A stretch of 40,607 bases of DNA from Phenylobacterium deserti (GCA_945859865.1 CAMAOY010000007.1:1-40607); one strand, 5' to 3'; shown: positions 1 through 8,434, numbered from the stretch's first letter. Made by a program: numbers and translations. Notes: generated by a model from the sequence alone, not told the origin.

Positions 1-1
1 C

Positions 2-277
2 GGCTGGCCTGTTGGTCTAAAGATCTCCCAGGTCCCTGAAACCCGCTGGATCGGCATCGCCATCGCCATGGTTTTCATGGCGGCGAGCGGATACCTCCTC
101 TGGGTTGCCCAGAAGGACATACCTATTGGGACGGCGTACGCGGTCTGGACCGGTATCGGTGGTGCCGGCACCTTCCTTGTTGGCGTCATGTTCTTCGGGG
201 ATGCGCTGTCCTTGATGCGCATCCTCGGAGTTTTGCTGATCGTTGCCGGCGTCGCAGCTCTGAAGTTCTCAAGCTGA
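2..277 (+). CDS. SMR family multidrug efflux / SugE-like transporter (5' truncated by window edge)
   Basis: Frame is open from base 2 (GWPVGLKISQVPETRW...) into the listed ORF; the motif GTAYAVWTGIGGAGTFLVGVMFFGD is characteristic of SMR/SugE proteins. Confidence 0.85.
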   Translation, partial: GWPVGLKISQVPETRWIGIAIAMVFMAASGYLLWVAQKDIPIGTAYAVWTGIGGAGTFLVGVMFFGDALSLMRILGVLLIVAGVAALKFSS

Positions 278-474
278 GATTGGCAAGGTGCTCAAAGGTC
301 GGCGGTGACTGGCCGCTGGCTCTCGGCGGACCGTGGCGCGGTGAAGTCGGACTGAAATCGGAGCCGGCGCTCGACCGCTTCAGAGGGGTCTCCTGCAACG
401 GGTGTGGACGAAACCCATTCACCAGTGGATGCTGCTTTCAGTCCGGGCAAACCGGGGCATCGGGGGGTAGGGTC

Positions 475-2103
475 TTGCGCTTTTGGAACATTCTTCGTGG
501 CCTGCAGGCCGCCATTCTCGTCACGTTCTGCGGCGCTGGCCCGGTCCTGGCGGGCGGATGGTCCGCCCCTGAAGTGGTCGTCCCGGCTTCAGCCCTGAAG
601 GGGGTCCACGGCCTTGCGGTCCTGGATGATCGCAGGGTCCTGGCCGGGACGGTGGTGGGCAACGCCACCTGGGAGATCGACAGGTCAAGCGGCGCGGCCA
701 AGGTCTACATCCCGGGGCCGGAGGGGCAGGCCGACGACATCGCCATCGGACCGAAGGGAGAGCTGGCCTGGACGTCCTACCTCCAGGGGATTGTCCGCTT
801 CCGCGAGAAGGAAGGCGCCCCCATCCGGATCCTGGCGAAGGACCTCACCGGTATCAATTCCCTGGCCTTCGACATGAAGACTGGCCAGCTGTATGCGAGC
901 CAGGTCTTCCTCGGCGACGCCATGTGGGAAATCGACGTTGCCGGCGCCAAGGCACCCCGGCTGATCGCGAAGGACCTTGGCGGCTTCAATGGCTTCGAGG
1001 TCGGGCCGGACGGAATGCTTTACGGACCCCTCTGGTTCAAGGGCGCCGTCGCCCGGATGGATCCCGCCAATGGCGCGATCACGATCATCAACAGCGAGTT
1101 CCAGGTGCCCGCCGCGGTCAACCTGGACGGCAAGGGTAACCTGTGGGTCGTGGACACCCGGGCGGGGGATCTCAGCCGGATCGAGCTGGCGACCGGGCGC
1201 AAGAACGTCGTGCGAAAGCTCAAGACCTCGCTCGACAACCTGGCCATCGCCAGGGACGGGACAATCTATCTCTCCAACATGGCGGACAACTCAGTCCAGG
1301 CCTTCGACCCTGGGACCGGCGGCCTGAAGACCCTCGTGGCCGGTCGGCTCGCCGTTCCGGCGGGGCTGAAGATCGAAGGCGACACCGCCTGGGTGGCGGA
1401 TGTCTTCGCCTTCCGGGAAATCGACCTGAAGACCGGAGCGGTCCGCGACATCCACCGGATGCAGGCCTCCGACATCGAGTATCCCTTCGCCGTTGGCCTT
1501 GGCCCCGGGCAGGTCCTGCTGACCTCCTGGTTCAGCGGCTCCGTCCAGGTGCTGGATCGTGCGGACTTCAGGACCATCACCGTCCTTCATGGCTTCAACG
1601 CCCCGATGGACGCCCAGTTCCTGCCCGACGGCCGCATCGCCGTCGCAGAGATCGGAAGCGGGACCCTCACTGTCGCGAGCGGGGAAGGCTATAAGGACCG
1701 GCGGGCGCTGGTGACCGGCCTTTCTGGACCCGTGCAGCTGGCGGTGGGGCCCGATGGAGCCCTCTATGTCAGCGAGGCGGCCGGGACCATCCAGCGGATC
1801 GACCTCGCCACCGGCGCGAAGACCCGGGTGGCTGACCAGCTGGCCCTGCCGGAGGGCCTGGCCTTCACCCCCTGGGGAAGCCTGGTCGTGGCGGAGGCTG
1901 GTGCCCGCCGGATCACCGAGATCGACCTCGTGAAAGGTGACCGGAAGGTGATCGCCGAGAACCTTCCCATCGGCCTCGCCGCCGGGCCGGGCCTGCCGCC
2001 GCCGTATGTCGCCACCGGCGTGGCCGTGCGACCGGATGGATCGGTCTGCTTTACCGCAGACCTGGACAACGGACTGTACTGCATGCGACGCAAGGCAAAT
2101 TAG
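475..2103 (+). CDS. Secreted NHL/SMP-30-like (Vgb-type) beta-propeller protein
   Basis: Repeated blade motifs (GPDGALYVSEAAGTIQRIDLATG, DGTIYLSNMADNSVQAFDPGTG). The ORF track starts at 280, but a TTG at 475 gives a plausible signal peptide (LRFWNILRGLQAAILVTFCGAGPVLAGG). Confidence 0.7.
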   Translation: MRFWNILRGLQAAILVTFCGAGPVLAGGWSAPEVVVPASALKGVHGLAVLDDRRVLAGTVVGNATWEIDRSSGAAKVYIPGPEGQADDIAIGPKGELAWTSYLQGIVRFREKEGAPIRILAKDLTGINSLAFDMKTGQLYASQVFLGDAMWEIDVAGAKAPRLIAKDLGGFNGFEVGPDGMLYGPLWFKGAVARMDPANGAITIINSEFQVPAAVNLDGKGNLWVVDTRAGDLSRIELATGRKNVVRKLKTSLDNLAIARDGTIYLSNMADNSVQAFDPGTGGLKTLVAGRLAVPAGLKIEGDTAWVADVFAFREIDLKTGAVRDIHRMQASDIEYPFAVGLGPGQVLLTSWFSGSVQVLDRADFRTITVLHGFNAPMDAQFLPDGRIAVAEIGSGTLTVASGEGYKDRRALVTGLSGPVQLAVGPDGALYVSEAAGTIQRIDLATGAKTRVADQLALPEGLAFTPWGSLVVAEAGARRITEIDLVKGDRKVIAENLPIGLAAGPGLPPPYVATGVAVRPDGSVCFTADLDNGLYCMRRKAN

Positions 2104-2168
2104 TTCCCCCCACCGAAAGCGTTAGTAGGACTTGATGTCAGGCCATGTGATGGCGTTCGGCCTGCTCC

Positions 2169-2174
2169 TATAAT
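2169..2174 (+). promoter_or_regulatory. Possible -10 element (TATAAT)
   Basis: Perfect TATAAT in otherwise GC-rich intergenic DNA; no convincing -35 at 16-18 bp. Confidence 0.25.
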
Positions 2175-2205
2175 TGGCAGGCGAAGATGTCCGGGAAGGT
2201 GGGCC

Positions 2206-2222
2206 TCCCGGGAATCCCGGGA
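2206..2222. repeat. Short perfect hairpin TCCCGGG-AAT-CCCGGGA
   Basis: 7-bp stem, 3-nt loop, about 100 bp after the beta-propeller gene; no T-tract. Confidence 0.4.
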
Positions 2223-2291
2223 AGTCCCTTCAATGCACCCTGACCGAGAAGCGCCAGATCACCGGCGGGATTCTGGTGGCGTCTGGCCTAG

Positions 2292-2528
2292 CCGCAGGAG
2301 GTCCAGGTTCGCGTTCGCGGCGGGGGCTTCGCCTTCATCTACGGCGGTCGTGACTATGTCTCGCCCCGTCTTGACGCGTAGTGGGTCGCGCAGGCTCCCA
2401 ACGGCCCGCAGTTTATTCCTTCGAGGGCCGAGGGCATGTTCTCCGTCGCGGACGGCGACCGGTACCTCGAGATCGGGGACTGTACGCCCGCGAAGTCGGG
2501 ATCGGGCGCCTCGGGCGATCCTGGTTAA
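2292..2528 (+). pseudogene. Possible degraded CDS (C-type lysozyme-inhibitor-like remnant?)
   Basis: One frame reads PQEVQVRVRGGGFAFIYGGRDYVSPRLDA*WVAQAPNGPQFIPSRAEGMFSVADGDRYLEIGDCTPAKSGSGASGDPG*, protein-like across an internal TAG at 2379-2381 and with no start codon upstream (TAG at 2289-2291). Confidence 0.35.
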
Positions 2529-2564
2529 GAGTTCGGAGCCCTTCAGGGGGAACAGCGCATTCAG

Positions 2565-2909
2565 GTGCTTGTCCTGGTCAAGGCGACAGACGCGAGCGAG
2601 GGGGCGGGCCCGTCCGACCCGGCGACGATGGAGGCCATGGGTCGCTTCAACGCCGAGCTCCGCGCAGCTGGGATCCTGAGGCTGGCGGATGGGTTCAAGC
2701 CCTCTTCCGCCGGGGCCCGAGTCGCCTTCGACGGCGCCGACCGAACCGTCACCCCGGGTCCCTTTGCCCCGGCCGGGGAACGCGTGGCGGGGTTCTGGAT
2801 CTGGGAAGTCCGCGACCTCGAAGAGGCGGTGTCCTGGGTGAAGCGCTGCCCCAATCCTATGCCGGCCCCCAGCGGGATCGAGATCCGGCCCTTTAACGTC
2901 AGGGCTTGA
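2565..2909 (+). CDS. YCII-related (DGPF) domain protein
   Basis: VLVLVKATDASEG...MEAMGRFNAELRAAGILRLADGFKPSS...DGPF-like TPGPFAPAGERVAGFWIWEVRDLEEAVSWVKRCPNP is typical of the family. Start uncertain (GTG 2565, or ATT 2559 better spaced from AGGGGG). Confidence 0.8.
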   Translation: MLVLVKATDASEGAGPSDPATMEAMGRFNAELRAAGILRLADGFKPSSAGARVAFDGADRTVTPGPFAPAGERVAGFWIWEVRDLEEAVSWVKRCPNPMPAPSGIEIRPFNVRA

Positions 2910-2948
2910 TGGTCGGGACCGGTTTGCCCGGGGAGTTTTCCATGGGAT

Positions 2949-4364
2949 GTGTGCTGCGGTCCCGTCATTTTTCGGAGCTTGCCCGCCTTGCGCCTCGCCC
3001 CCTTCCTCGCCCTCACCTTCTCCCTGCTGGTCTGGGGGAGTCCCGATGCGGCACCCGCCAGCGCTTCGGTGCCGGCGGCCCAGGGACGGGTCATCCCCTC
3101 TGCTGATGGCCTGGCCGTCCTGCCGTCGCGCGACCGGGTTGAGGTGGAGAACCGGATCCTGGCCGACCGGCTCGAAACCCTGCTGCCCCGCCTGATGGCG
3201 GAGTCGGGCCTGGACATGTGGCTGGTGATCAATCGCGAGTACGCCGAGGACCCGGTCTACTTCACCCTGGTCCCGCAGCCGTCCTACGCCGCCCGCCGGA
3301 CAACTATGCTGATCTTCTTCCGCAAGCCTGACGGGACGGTCGAGAAGCTGTCGGTCAACCGGTATCCCCTTGGCGGGGCCTACACGTCCGCCTGGGCCGG
3401 AGGCGACCTGGACGCCCAGTGGAAGGCCCTGGCCGAGGTCATCGTCAGCCGCAACCCCCGGCGCATCGGGATCAACGTCTCGCGGGAATGGCCCGTCGCG
3501 GACGGCCTGACTGCCGCCCTGCGGGACCGGCTCCTGGAAGCCCTGCCTGCTGAATATGCCCAGCGCCTGACCCCGGCCGAACCCCTGGTCATCCGCTGGT
3601 TCGAGACCCGCACGCCCATGGAGGCGCAGCTCTATCCCCAGATCGTCGCCGTCGCCCGGGGCGTGATCTCCGAAGCCTTCAGCGAGCGGGTCATTACCCC
3701 GGGCGTTACCCGGACAGAGGACGTCTCCTGGTACATCCGCAGCCGCTTCGAGAGCCTGGGCCTGTCGCCCTGGTTCTTCCCGGACGTGAACCTGCAGCGG
3801 CGCGGCCTCGCCTGTACGGCTGACGGCCTGTCCTGCGGTGAGGATGGCGTCATCCAGCGGGGGGATGTCCTGCATACCGACGTCGGCTTCTGCTATCTCA
3901 AGCTCTGCACCGACACCCAGGAGATGGGCTATGTCCTGCGCATGGGCGAGACCGCGCCGCCGGCGGGCCTTGTCGCCGCCCTTAAGGCCGGCAACCGCTG
4001 GCAGGATCTCCTGACCGGGAACTTCGCCGTGGGGCGGACCGGGAACGCCATCCTGGCCTCGACCCTGGAAACCGCCGGGAAGGCGGGGCTGAGGTCCAGC
4101 GTCTACAGCCATCCCCTGGGCTTCGTCGGCCATGCGCCCGGCCCCACCATCGGCATGTGGGATAACCAGGGCCCGACGGCGATCCAGGGAGACTGGCCCC
4201 TGCATGCGAATACCGCCTATGCGATCGAGGGCAATATCCGCCACCCGGTCCCCGAATGGGGCGGGCAGTTCGTCCAGATGAAGCTGGAACAGAGCGCCCT
4301 GTTCGACGGCCAGAGGGTGATCTACCTGGCCGGCCGCCAGACCGAGTGGCACCTGGTGCGATGA
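2949..4364 (+). CDS. M24 family metallopeptidase (Xaa-Pro aminopeptidase-like), secreted
   Basis: N-terminal hydrophobic segment; M24 pita-bread signatures (GDVLHTDVGFCYLKLCTDTQEMGY, GHAPGPTIGMWDNQ, NTAYAIEGNI). Confidence 0.85.
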   Translation: MCCGPVIFRSLPALRLAPFLALTFSLLVWGSPDAAPASASVPAAQGRVIPSADGLAVLPSRDRVEVENRILADRLETLLPRLMAESGLDMWLVINREYAEDPVYFTLVPQPSYAARRTTMLIFFRKPDGTVEKLSVNRYPLGGAYTSAWAGGDLDAQWKALAEVIVSRNPRRIGINVSREWPVADGLTAALRDRLLEALPAEYAQRLTPAEPLVIRWFETRTPMEAQLYPQIVAVARGVISEAFSERVITPGVTRTEDVSWYIRSRFESLGLSPWFFPDVNLQRRGLACTADGLSCGEDGVIQRGDVLHTDVGFCYLKLCTDTQEMGYVLRMGETAPPAGLVAALKAGNRWQDLLTGNFAVGRTGNAILASTLETAGKAGLRSSVYSHPLGFVGHAPGPTIGMWDNQGPTAIQGDWPLHANTAYAIEGNIRHPVPEWGGQFVQMKLEQSALFDGQRVIYLAGRQTEWHLVR

Positions 4365-4401
4365 GGGTGCAGGCTGGGTCGCAGGGGCCAGGGAGGCGGG
4401 C

Positions 4402-4728
4402 GTGAATGTTCCCTCCGACGTCCTTGGCATGGTCTCGGGCCCGGAAGGTGAGCCCTCGCCCTGGGCCGGGCGTCTGGCCCGTGCTGTGGAGGCCCAGCGC
4501 CGCGTGCAGCTCCACTATGCAGACCGGAACGGGGCCATCACCGAGCGTGCAGTCCGGCCGCTCGCCCTCTTCGGTCTGGCAGGGGCCGAGGTCCTGATCG
4601 CCTGGTGCGAGCAGCGCGAGGACTTCAGGGTCTTCCGCCTCGACAGGATCCTGGACCTGCGGGTGCGCCGCGCTCGCTTCGAGGCGGAACCGGGCAAGAC
4701 CCTGGAGGATTACACCGGCTGGGTCTGA
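4402..4728 (+). CDS. Stand-alone WYL domain-containing protein
   Basis: AVEAQRRVQLHYADRNGAITERAVRPLALFGLAGAEVLIAWCEQREDFRVFRLDRILDL...GKTLEDY matches the WYL domain; no HTH upstream. Confidence 0.75.
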   Translation: MNVPSDVLGMVSGPEGEPSPWAGRLARAVEAQRRVQLHYADRNGAITERAVRPLALFGLAGAEVLIAWCEQREDFRVFRLDRILDLRVRRARFEAEPGKTLEDYTGWV

Positions 4729-4767
4729 CGCTGGCCGGCGCCGCCGCGATCACGTTCAGGGGGCGTC

Positions 4768-6864
4768 TCAGAAGGTCCAGGACAGGGCGGCGCTGACGGA
4801 CCGGGCCGGGGAGGGCGCTATGTCCTTCAGGAAGGAAGCCTGCTCGCGGATCTCGGCATTGGTCAGGTTCCGGCCCCGGAGGCTGAGTGTCACAGGGGCG
4901 TCAGGGACCGGCCGCCAGGCGAGGCTGGCGTTCAGGGAGGTGTAGCCGTCCGTTGCCAGTTCGAAGGGTGCCGTGCGGGTCTGGTCCCCGACATGGCGGA
5001 CCTCGATCGCGGCGTCCAATACGTCGGACCGCCAGGCGATCTCTCCGGTGACCCCGTAAGCCGGGATGCGGGGCGGGGCGCCGAAGTCCGTATCCCCGCG
5101 CACGACATCGGCTGAGACCCGGCCGATGATGAGGCCGGCGTCGCGACGGAAGAGGGTCTGTTCAGCTTCAAGCTCGAGACCGGTGAAGTCGGCGTCGGAC
5201 TGCTGGTAGAGGAAAACCGGCAGGTCCTCCCAGGTCCCGCCCGTCGGCCGCTCCTCGATGAAGCCATCGAACCGGGCGGCCCAAGCATGGGCCTCGATCC
5301 GGGTATCCGGGCCCGTCCACCGCAGCGTCACCTCAAGGGACAGTGCGGTTTCCGACTCTAGGGTCGGGTCCCCGAGTTCCCAGGTCGAGGTCCCGCCATG
5401 CGGGCCGTCGGCAAACAACTCGAACTCAGTAGGCGCGCGGCCGCTCAGGGAGAAGGTCGCCCCCAGGAAGACCGGATCCGAGGGCTTCCAGAATAGGCCG
5501 GCTGACGCGGAGACATTCGAAAAGGACCGGGTGTCGCGGGTCGTCGCCCAGTCCAGCCCGGACGCGGCGCCTGGAGGGCTGGTCTCCCGGCCATCCAGCT
5601 CGGCCCTCAGCTCGCGGGTGTCGAGCCGCAGTCCGGCGTCGACGCCGCCCTGGCCAAACTCGAAGCGCTGCAGGGTGAAGGCGCCGAGTTCGTTGATCTC
5701 TACGACCGGGATGAAGGCCTCGTCGCCGATGGCCTCGAAGCTACGGGTCAGCCCCTGGATCCCGAAGGCGCCCTGGCGGTCCGCCGCACCGCGCATGACG
5801 AACTCCAGGCGCCCTTCGGTTCCGTTGGACAGGAAGCGGGTTCCCACTGCACCCGCGTCGACCTCGATCTCCGCATGTTCATAGTCGGCATGACCGACGG
5901 AGAGCCTGACCTTTTCCAGCCAGCCCTCGGCGAACGGGGACTCGCCGCGGAGGTCCCATCGGGTCTGCTTCATGTGCAGCCGAAGGGTCTCGGGAGGCGG
6001 ATCGCTGACGACCTGGGCGAAGGGCACCCCATAGCCGGTGTCGGTGCGCTTCACCGACAGGCCTAGGAATCCTTCGGAGTCGCTCACGATGGAGCCGCCG
6101 ACGCCCCAGGAATCGGCCTCGACCGAGACATTCCGCTGCTTGGTTTCCGGGGTCGGCTCCAGGCCCGTCGCCGCCGCGAGGCGATTAGAGACCGGGGTTC
6201 CCGGCGTGGAATAGTCCCCGGACCGGCGGGTTGCGCCGTCCACCGCCAGGACAAGGGCGCCGACTCCGATGTTCGCGGCGAGGGAAGCGGAACGGCCATT
6301 GTCGACGCTGGACCAGGCCAGGGCGCCTCGTCCCTCGATCCGGTCGGCAGGCCGCCGGGAAGGCACCCGGTCATCCATCACGTTGACCACACCGCCGATA
6401 CCTGACCCGCCGTAGGCAAGGGCAGATGAACCTCTCAGCACCTCGACGCGGCTGGCCTGGCCCGCTTCGCTCGGCACCGCATGGTCGGGCGACAGGGAAC
6501 TGGCGTCCACCATGCCGACGCCATTCTGCAGCAGGAGCACCCGGGGGCCGGCCAGGCCCCGGATCACAGGCCGGCTGGCCCCGGGCCCATAGGCAGTGGA
6601 TCTCAGGCCAGGGAGGCCGGCCAGGAGGTCTCCCAGGCCCGCAGGGGGTGCAAGGCTTAGGGTCTCTGCCGAGAGAATGGTGACGCTGGTCGTGATGGTG
6701 TTGAGCGATACTGGGTAAGGCGCAGCCGTGACCACGACCTCTTCGACTTCTGTGGGCTTCCGGTTCCCGGTTTCCGCCGCGTTGGCCGCCGTGCCAGCCA
6801 AAACCAGACCGAGCATGCTGGCAGAAAGGACATAGGGGGCGCGTCTGGTCATTCTAGGGTCCAT
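4768..6864 (-). CDS. TonB-dependent receptor, ZnuD-like (probable zinc uptake)
   Basis: Signal peptide, TonB box-like EVEEVVVTAAP, plug domain (PVIRGLAGPRVLLLQNGVGMVDASSLSPDHAVPSE...RVEVLRGSSALAYGGSGIGGVVNV), terminal aromatic LSWTF. ORF track start (6984) runs over the putative promoter/operator; ATG at 6864 or 6852 more likely. Confidence 0.85.
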   Translation of the reverse strand: MDPRMTRRAPYVLSASMLGLVLAGTAANAAETGNRKPTEVEEVVVTAAPYPVSLNTITTSVTILSAETLSLAPPAGLGDLLAGLPGLRSTAYGPGASRPVIRGLAGPRVLLLQNGVGMVDASSLSPDHAVPSEAGQASRVEVLRGSSALAYGGSGIGGVVNVMDDRVPSRRPADRIEGRGALAWSSVDNGRSASLAANIGVGALVLAVDGATRRSGDYSTPGTPVSNRLAAATGLEPTPETKQRNVSVEADSWGVGGSIVSDSEGFLGLSVKRTDTGYGVPFAQVVSDPPPETLRLHMKQTRWDLRGESPFAEGWLEKVRLSVGHADYEHAEIEVDAGAVGTRFLSNGTEGRLEFVMRGAADRQGAFGIQGLTRSFEAIGDEAFIPVVEINELGAFTLQRFEFGQGGVDAGLRLDTRELRAELDGRETSPPGAASGLDWATTRDTRSFSNVSASAGLFWKPSDPVFLGATFSLSGRAPTEFELFADGPHGGTSTWELGDPTLESETALSLEVTLRWTGPDTRIEAHAWAARFDGFIEERPTGGTWEDLPVFLYQQSDADFTGLELEAEQTLFRRDAGLIIGRVSADVVRGDTDFGAPPRIPAYGVTGEIAWRSDVLDAAIEVRHVGDQTRTAPFELATDGYTSLNASLAWRPVPDAPVTLSLRGRNLTNAEIREQASFLKDIAPSPARSVSAALSWTF

Positions 6865-6882
6865 TTCCTGGGTTCTAATTAT

Positions 6883-6895
6883 GTTATAATATAAC
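6883..6895. promoter_or_regulatory. Candidate Zur box GTTATAATATAAC
   Basis: Perfect 13-bp palindrome (GTTATA-A-TATAAC) matching the core of known proteobacterial Zur operators, about 19 bp upstream of the TonB receptor ATG. Confidence 0.75.
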
Positions 6896-7001
6896 TCTTC
6901 GGGGCTGAACCGATCAAGGGCATTGTTAAATCCGCGAAAGTTGGCATGAAACCGGGACCCCGGTCGCTGGGACCGGGCGCACACCCTTCCAGGAGACCGC
7001 C

Positions 7002-7379
7002 ATGGGCATTTTCAGTTCCATCATGGGCAAGATCTTTCCGCCCAAACCCAAGCCCGTTGCGGCGGCCCCGGCTGCGCCGGCTGCTGCGGCTGCGGCTGCA
7101 CCCCCGCCCGCGCCTGTAGCCCCGGTTGACGTGGAAGCCGTCCTGACCGCGCTTGCGGCCTCGAAGGGCGGCGGTGGGAACTGGCGTACCTCAATCGTCG
7201 ACCTCCTGAAGATGCTCGACATCGACTCCAGCCTGAACGCCCGCAAGGAACTCGCTGGCGAGCTCGCAGTGAATGCGGGTGCCCACGGCAGCGCCGAACA
7301 GAATATGGCCCTGATCAAGGCCGTCTGGGTCGCGCTTGAGCAGAACGGCGGCATCGTTCCGGCCAGCCTGCGGGACTGA
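7002..7379 (+). CDS. DUF3597 domain-containing protein
   Basis: MGIFSSIMGKIFPPKP + Ala/Pro linker + VDVEAVLTALAA...NWRTSIVDLLKMLDIDSSLNARKELAGEL, a recognised DUF3597 pattern. Confidence 0.85.
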   Translation: MGIFSSIMGKIFPPKPKPVAAAPAAPAAAAAAAPPPAPVAPVDVEAVLTALAASKGGGGNWRTSIVDLLKMLDIDSSLNARKELAGELAVNAGAHGSAEQNMALIKAVWVALEQNGGIVPASLRD

Positions 7380-7391
7380 AGCCCGCCTGCG

Positions 7392-7423
7392 TCCGGGGGA
7401 TCACGGAAGCATGATCCCCCGGA
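7392..7423 (+). terminator. Hairpin terminator after the DUF3597 gene
   Basis: Perfect 12-bp stem TCCGGGGGATCA / TGATCCCCCGGA with 8-nt loop, 13 bp after the stop; lacks a T-tract. Confidence 0.55.
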
Positions 7424-7613
7424 TTGCATCCGGATCGGCCTTTGGAGGGTCCTAGGCTTATCGAGTCCTTCAAGGACCGCCACAGCTTGGGGGCTGCATC
7501 ATCTTCGGCTTCATCGCCGCCATCGCGCTCGGCGCGCGCCCTGCCGGGCACCGTCGCTGCCAGTATTCCCGGGCGCCACGGTTCCGCCATGCGTGCGCTT
7601 CACCCTCGGGACA

Positions 7614-7640
7614 TTGCGGCGGACCGGCCGGCGCTATAGT
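7614..7640 (+). promoter_or_regulatory. Candidate Caulobacter sigma-73-type promoter for the yfgM-like/bamB/der operon
   Basis: TTGCGGC-N12-GCTATAGT resembles TTGACGS-N10-14-GCTANAWC, 45 bp upstream of the GTG start. Confidence 0.4.
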
Positions 7641-7684
7641 TTCCGCCGCGCCGGGTCGCGGTGCCCCAATGCGGAGTCTCCAGA

Positions 7685-8434
7685 GTGGTCGACGTTTTCG
7701 AAGAGGTCGAAGGGCAGATCCGCTCCGACCGCTATCGCGCCCTGGCGCTGAGGGCGCTGCCGGTATTCATCGGTCTCGTCGTCCTGGTGCTGGCGGGTGT
7801 CGGGGGATGGCAGGGCTACAAGGCCTGGACCCAGAGCCAGTCGAGCAAGGCCTCAGAGATCTACGCCAAGGGGCTCGAAGCCCTTCAGGCCGGGCGGCCT
7901 GCCGATGCGAAGGCCTCCTGGGAGACCGTCTCGAAGAGCGCAAGCCCGGCCTACAAGTCCCTGGCCCTGCAACATCTTGGCGCTCTCCGCCTTGGTGAGC
8001 GTGATGTGAACGGTGCCGTCGCCCTCTTCGACCAGGCGGCGAAGGCGGCGCCGGATCCTCTGATCGGCGATGCGGCCCGCCTGAAGGCCGTCTACGCCCT
8101 CCTCGATACGACGCCCCTGGCCCAGATCGACACCCGGCTCGAGCCGCTCCTCAAGGCAGGACGTCCCTTCCGGATGCAGGCCCGCGAGGCCGCCGCCTTC
8201 TCAAAGCTCCTGGCTGGAGACACAGCGGGTGCGCGTTCGGACTTCGTGGTCGTCTCCCTGGCCCCTGACGTCGCCGAAGGCGCCCGTAGCCGGGCCACTG
8301 CAGCCATTGCCCTCATCGACAGCGGCTCTGCGAAGGCCACAGCAGATCTCGTCAAGGCTGCGGCGGCCCTGCCGCCACCCCGTCCCCTCCCGGCTGGGAT
8401 CCCGGGGCTTCCCCTGCAGGCGCCCGCCCAATGA
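7685..8434 (+). CDS. YfgM-like tetratricopeptide repeat inner-membrane protein
   Basis: VDVFEEVEGQIRSDRYRALALRALPVFIGLVVLVLAGVGGWQGYKAW TM anchor then TPR-like helices; located directly upstream of bamB-der as in other proteobacteria. GTG start at 7685. Confidence 0.75.
   Translation: MVDVFEEVEGQIRSDRYRALALRALPVFIGLVVLVLAGVGGWQGYKAWTQSQSSKASEIYAKGLEALQAGRPADAKASWETVSKSASPAYKSLALQHLGALRLGERDVNGAVALFDQAAKAAPDPLIGDAARLKAVYALLDTTPLAQIDTRLEPLLKAGRPFRMQAREAAAFSKLLAGDTAGARSDFVVVSLAPDVAEGARSRATAAIALIDSGSAKATADLVKAAAALPPPRPLPAGIPGLPLQAPAQ

Noticed and set aside
2259-4430. 723-aa minus-strand ORF opposite the M24 peptidase
   Set aside because: Antisense open frame in high-GC DNA; Gly/Pro/Arg/Asp-rich with no recognisable domain, while the plus strand encodes a convincing M24 peptidase.
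7424-7639. 71-aa ORF (MHPDRPLEGPRL...) between DUF3597 and the yfgM-like gene
   Set aside because: No RBS, runs through the candidate promoter, composition not protein-like.
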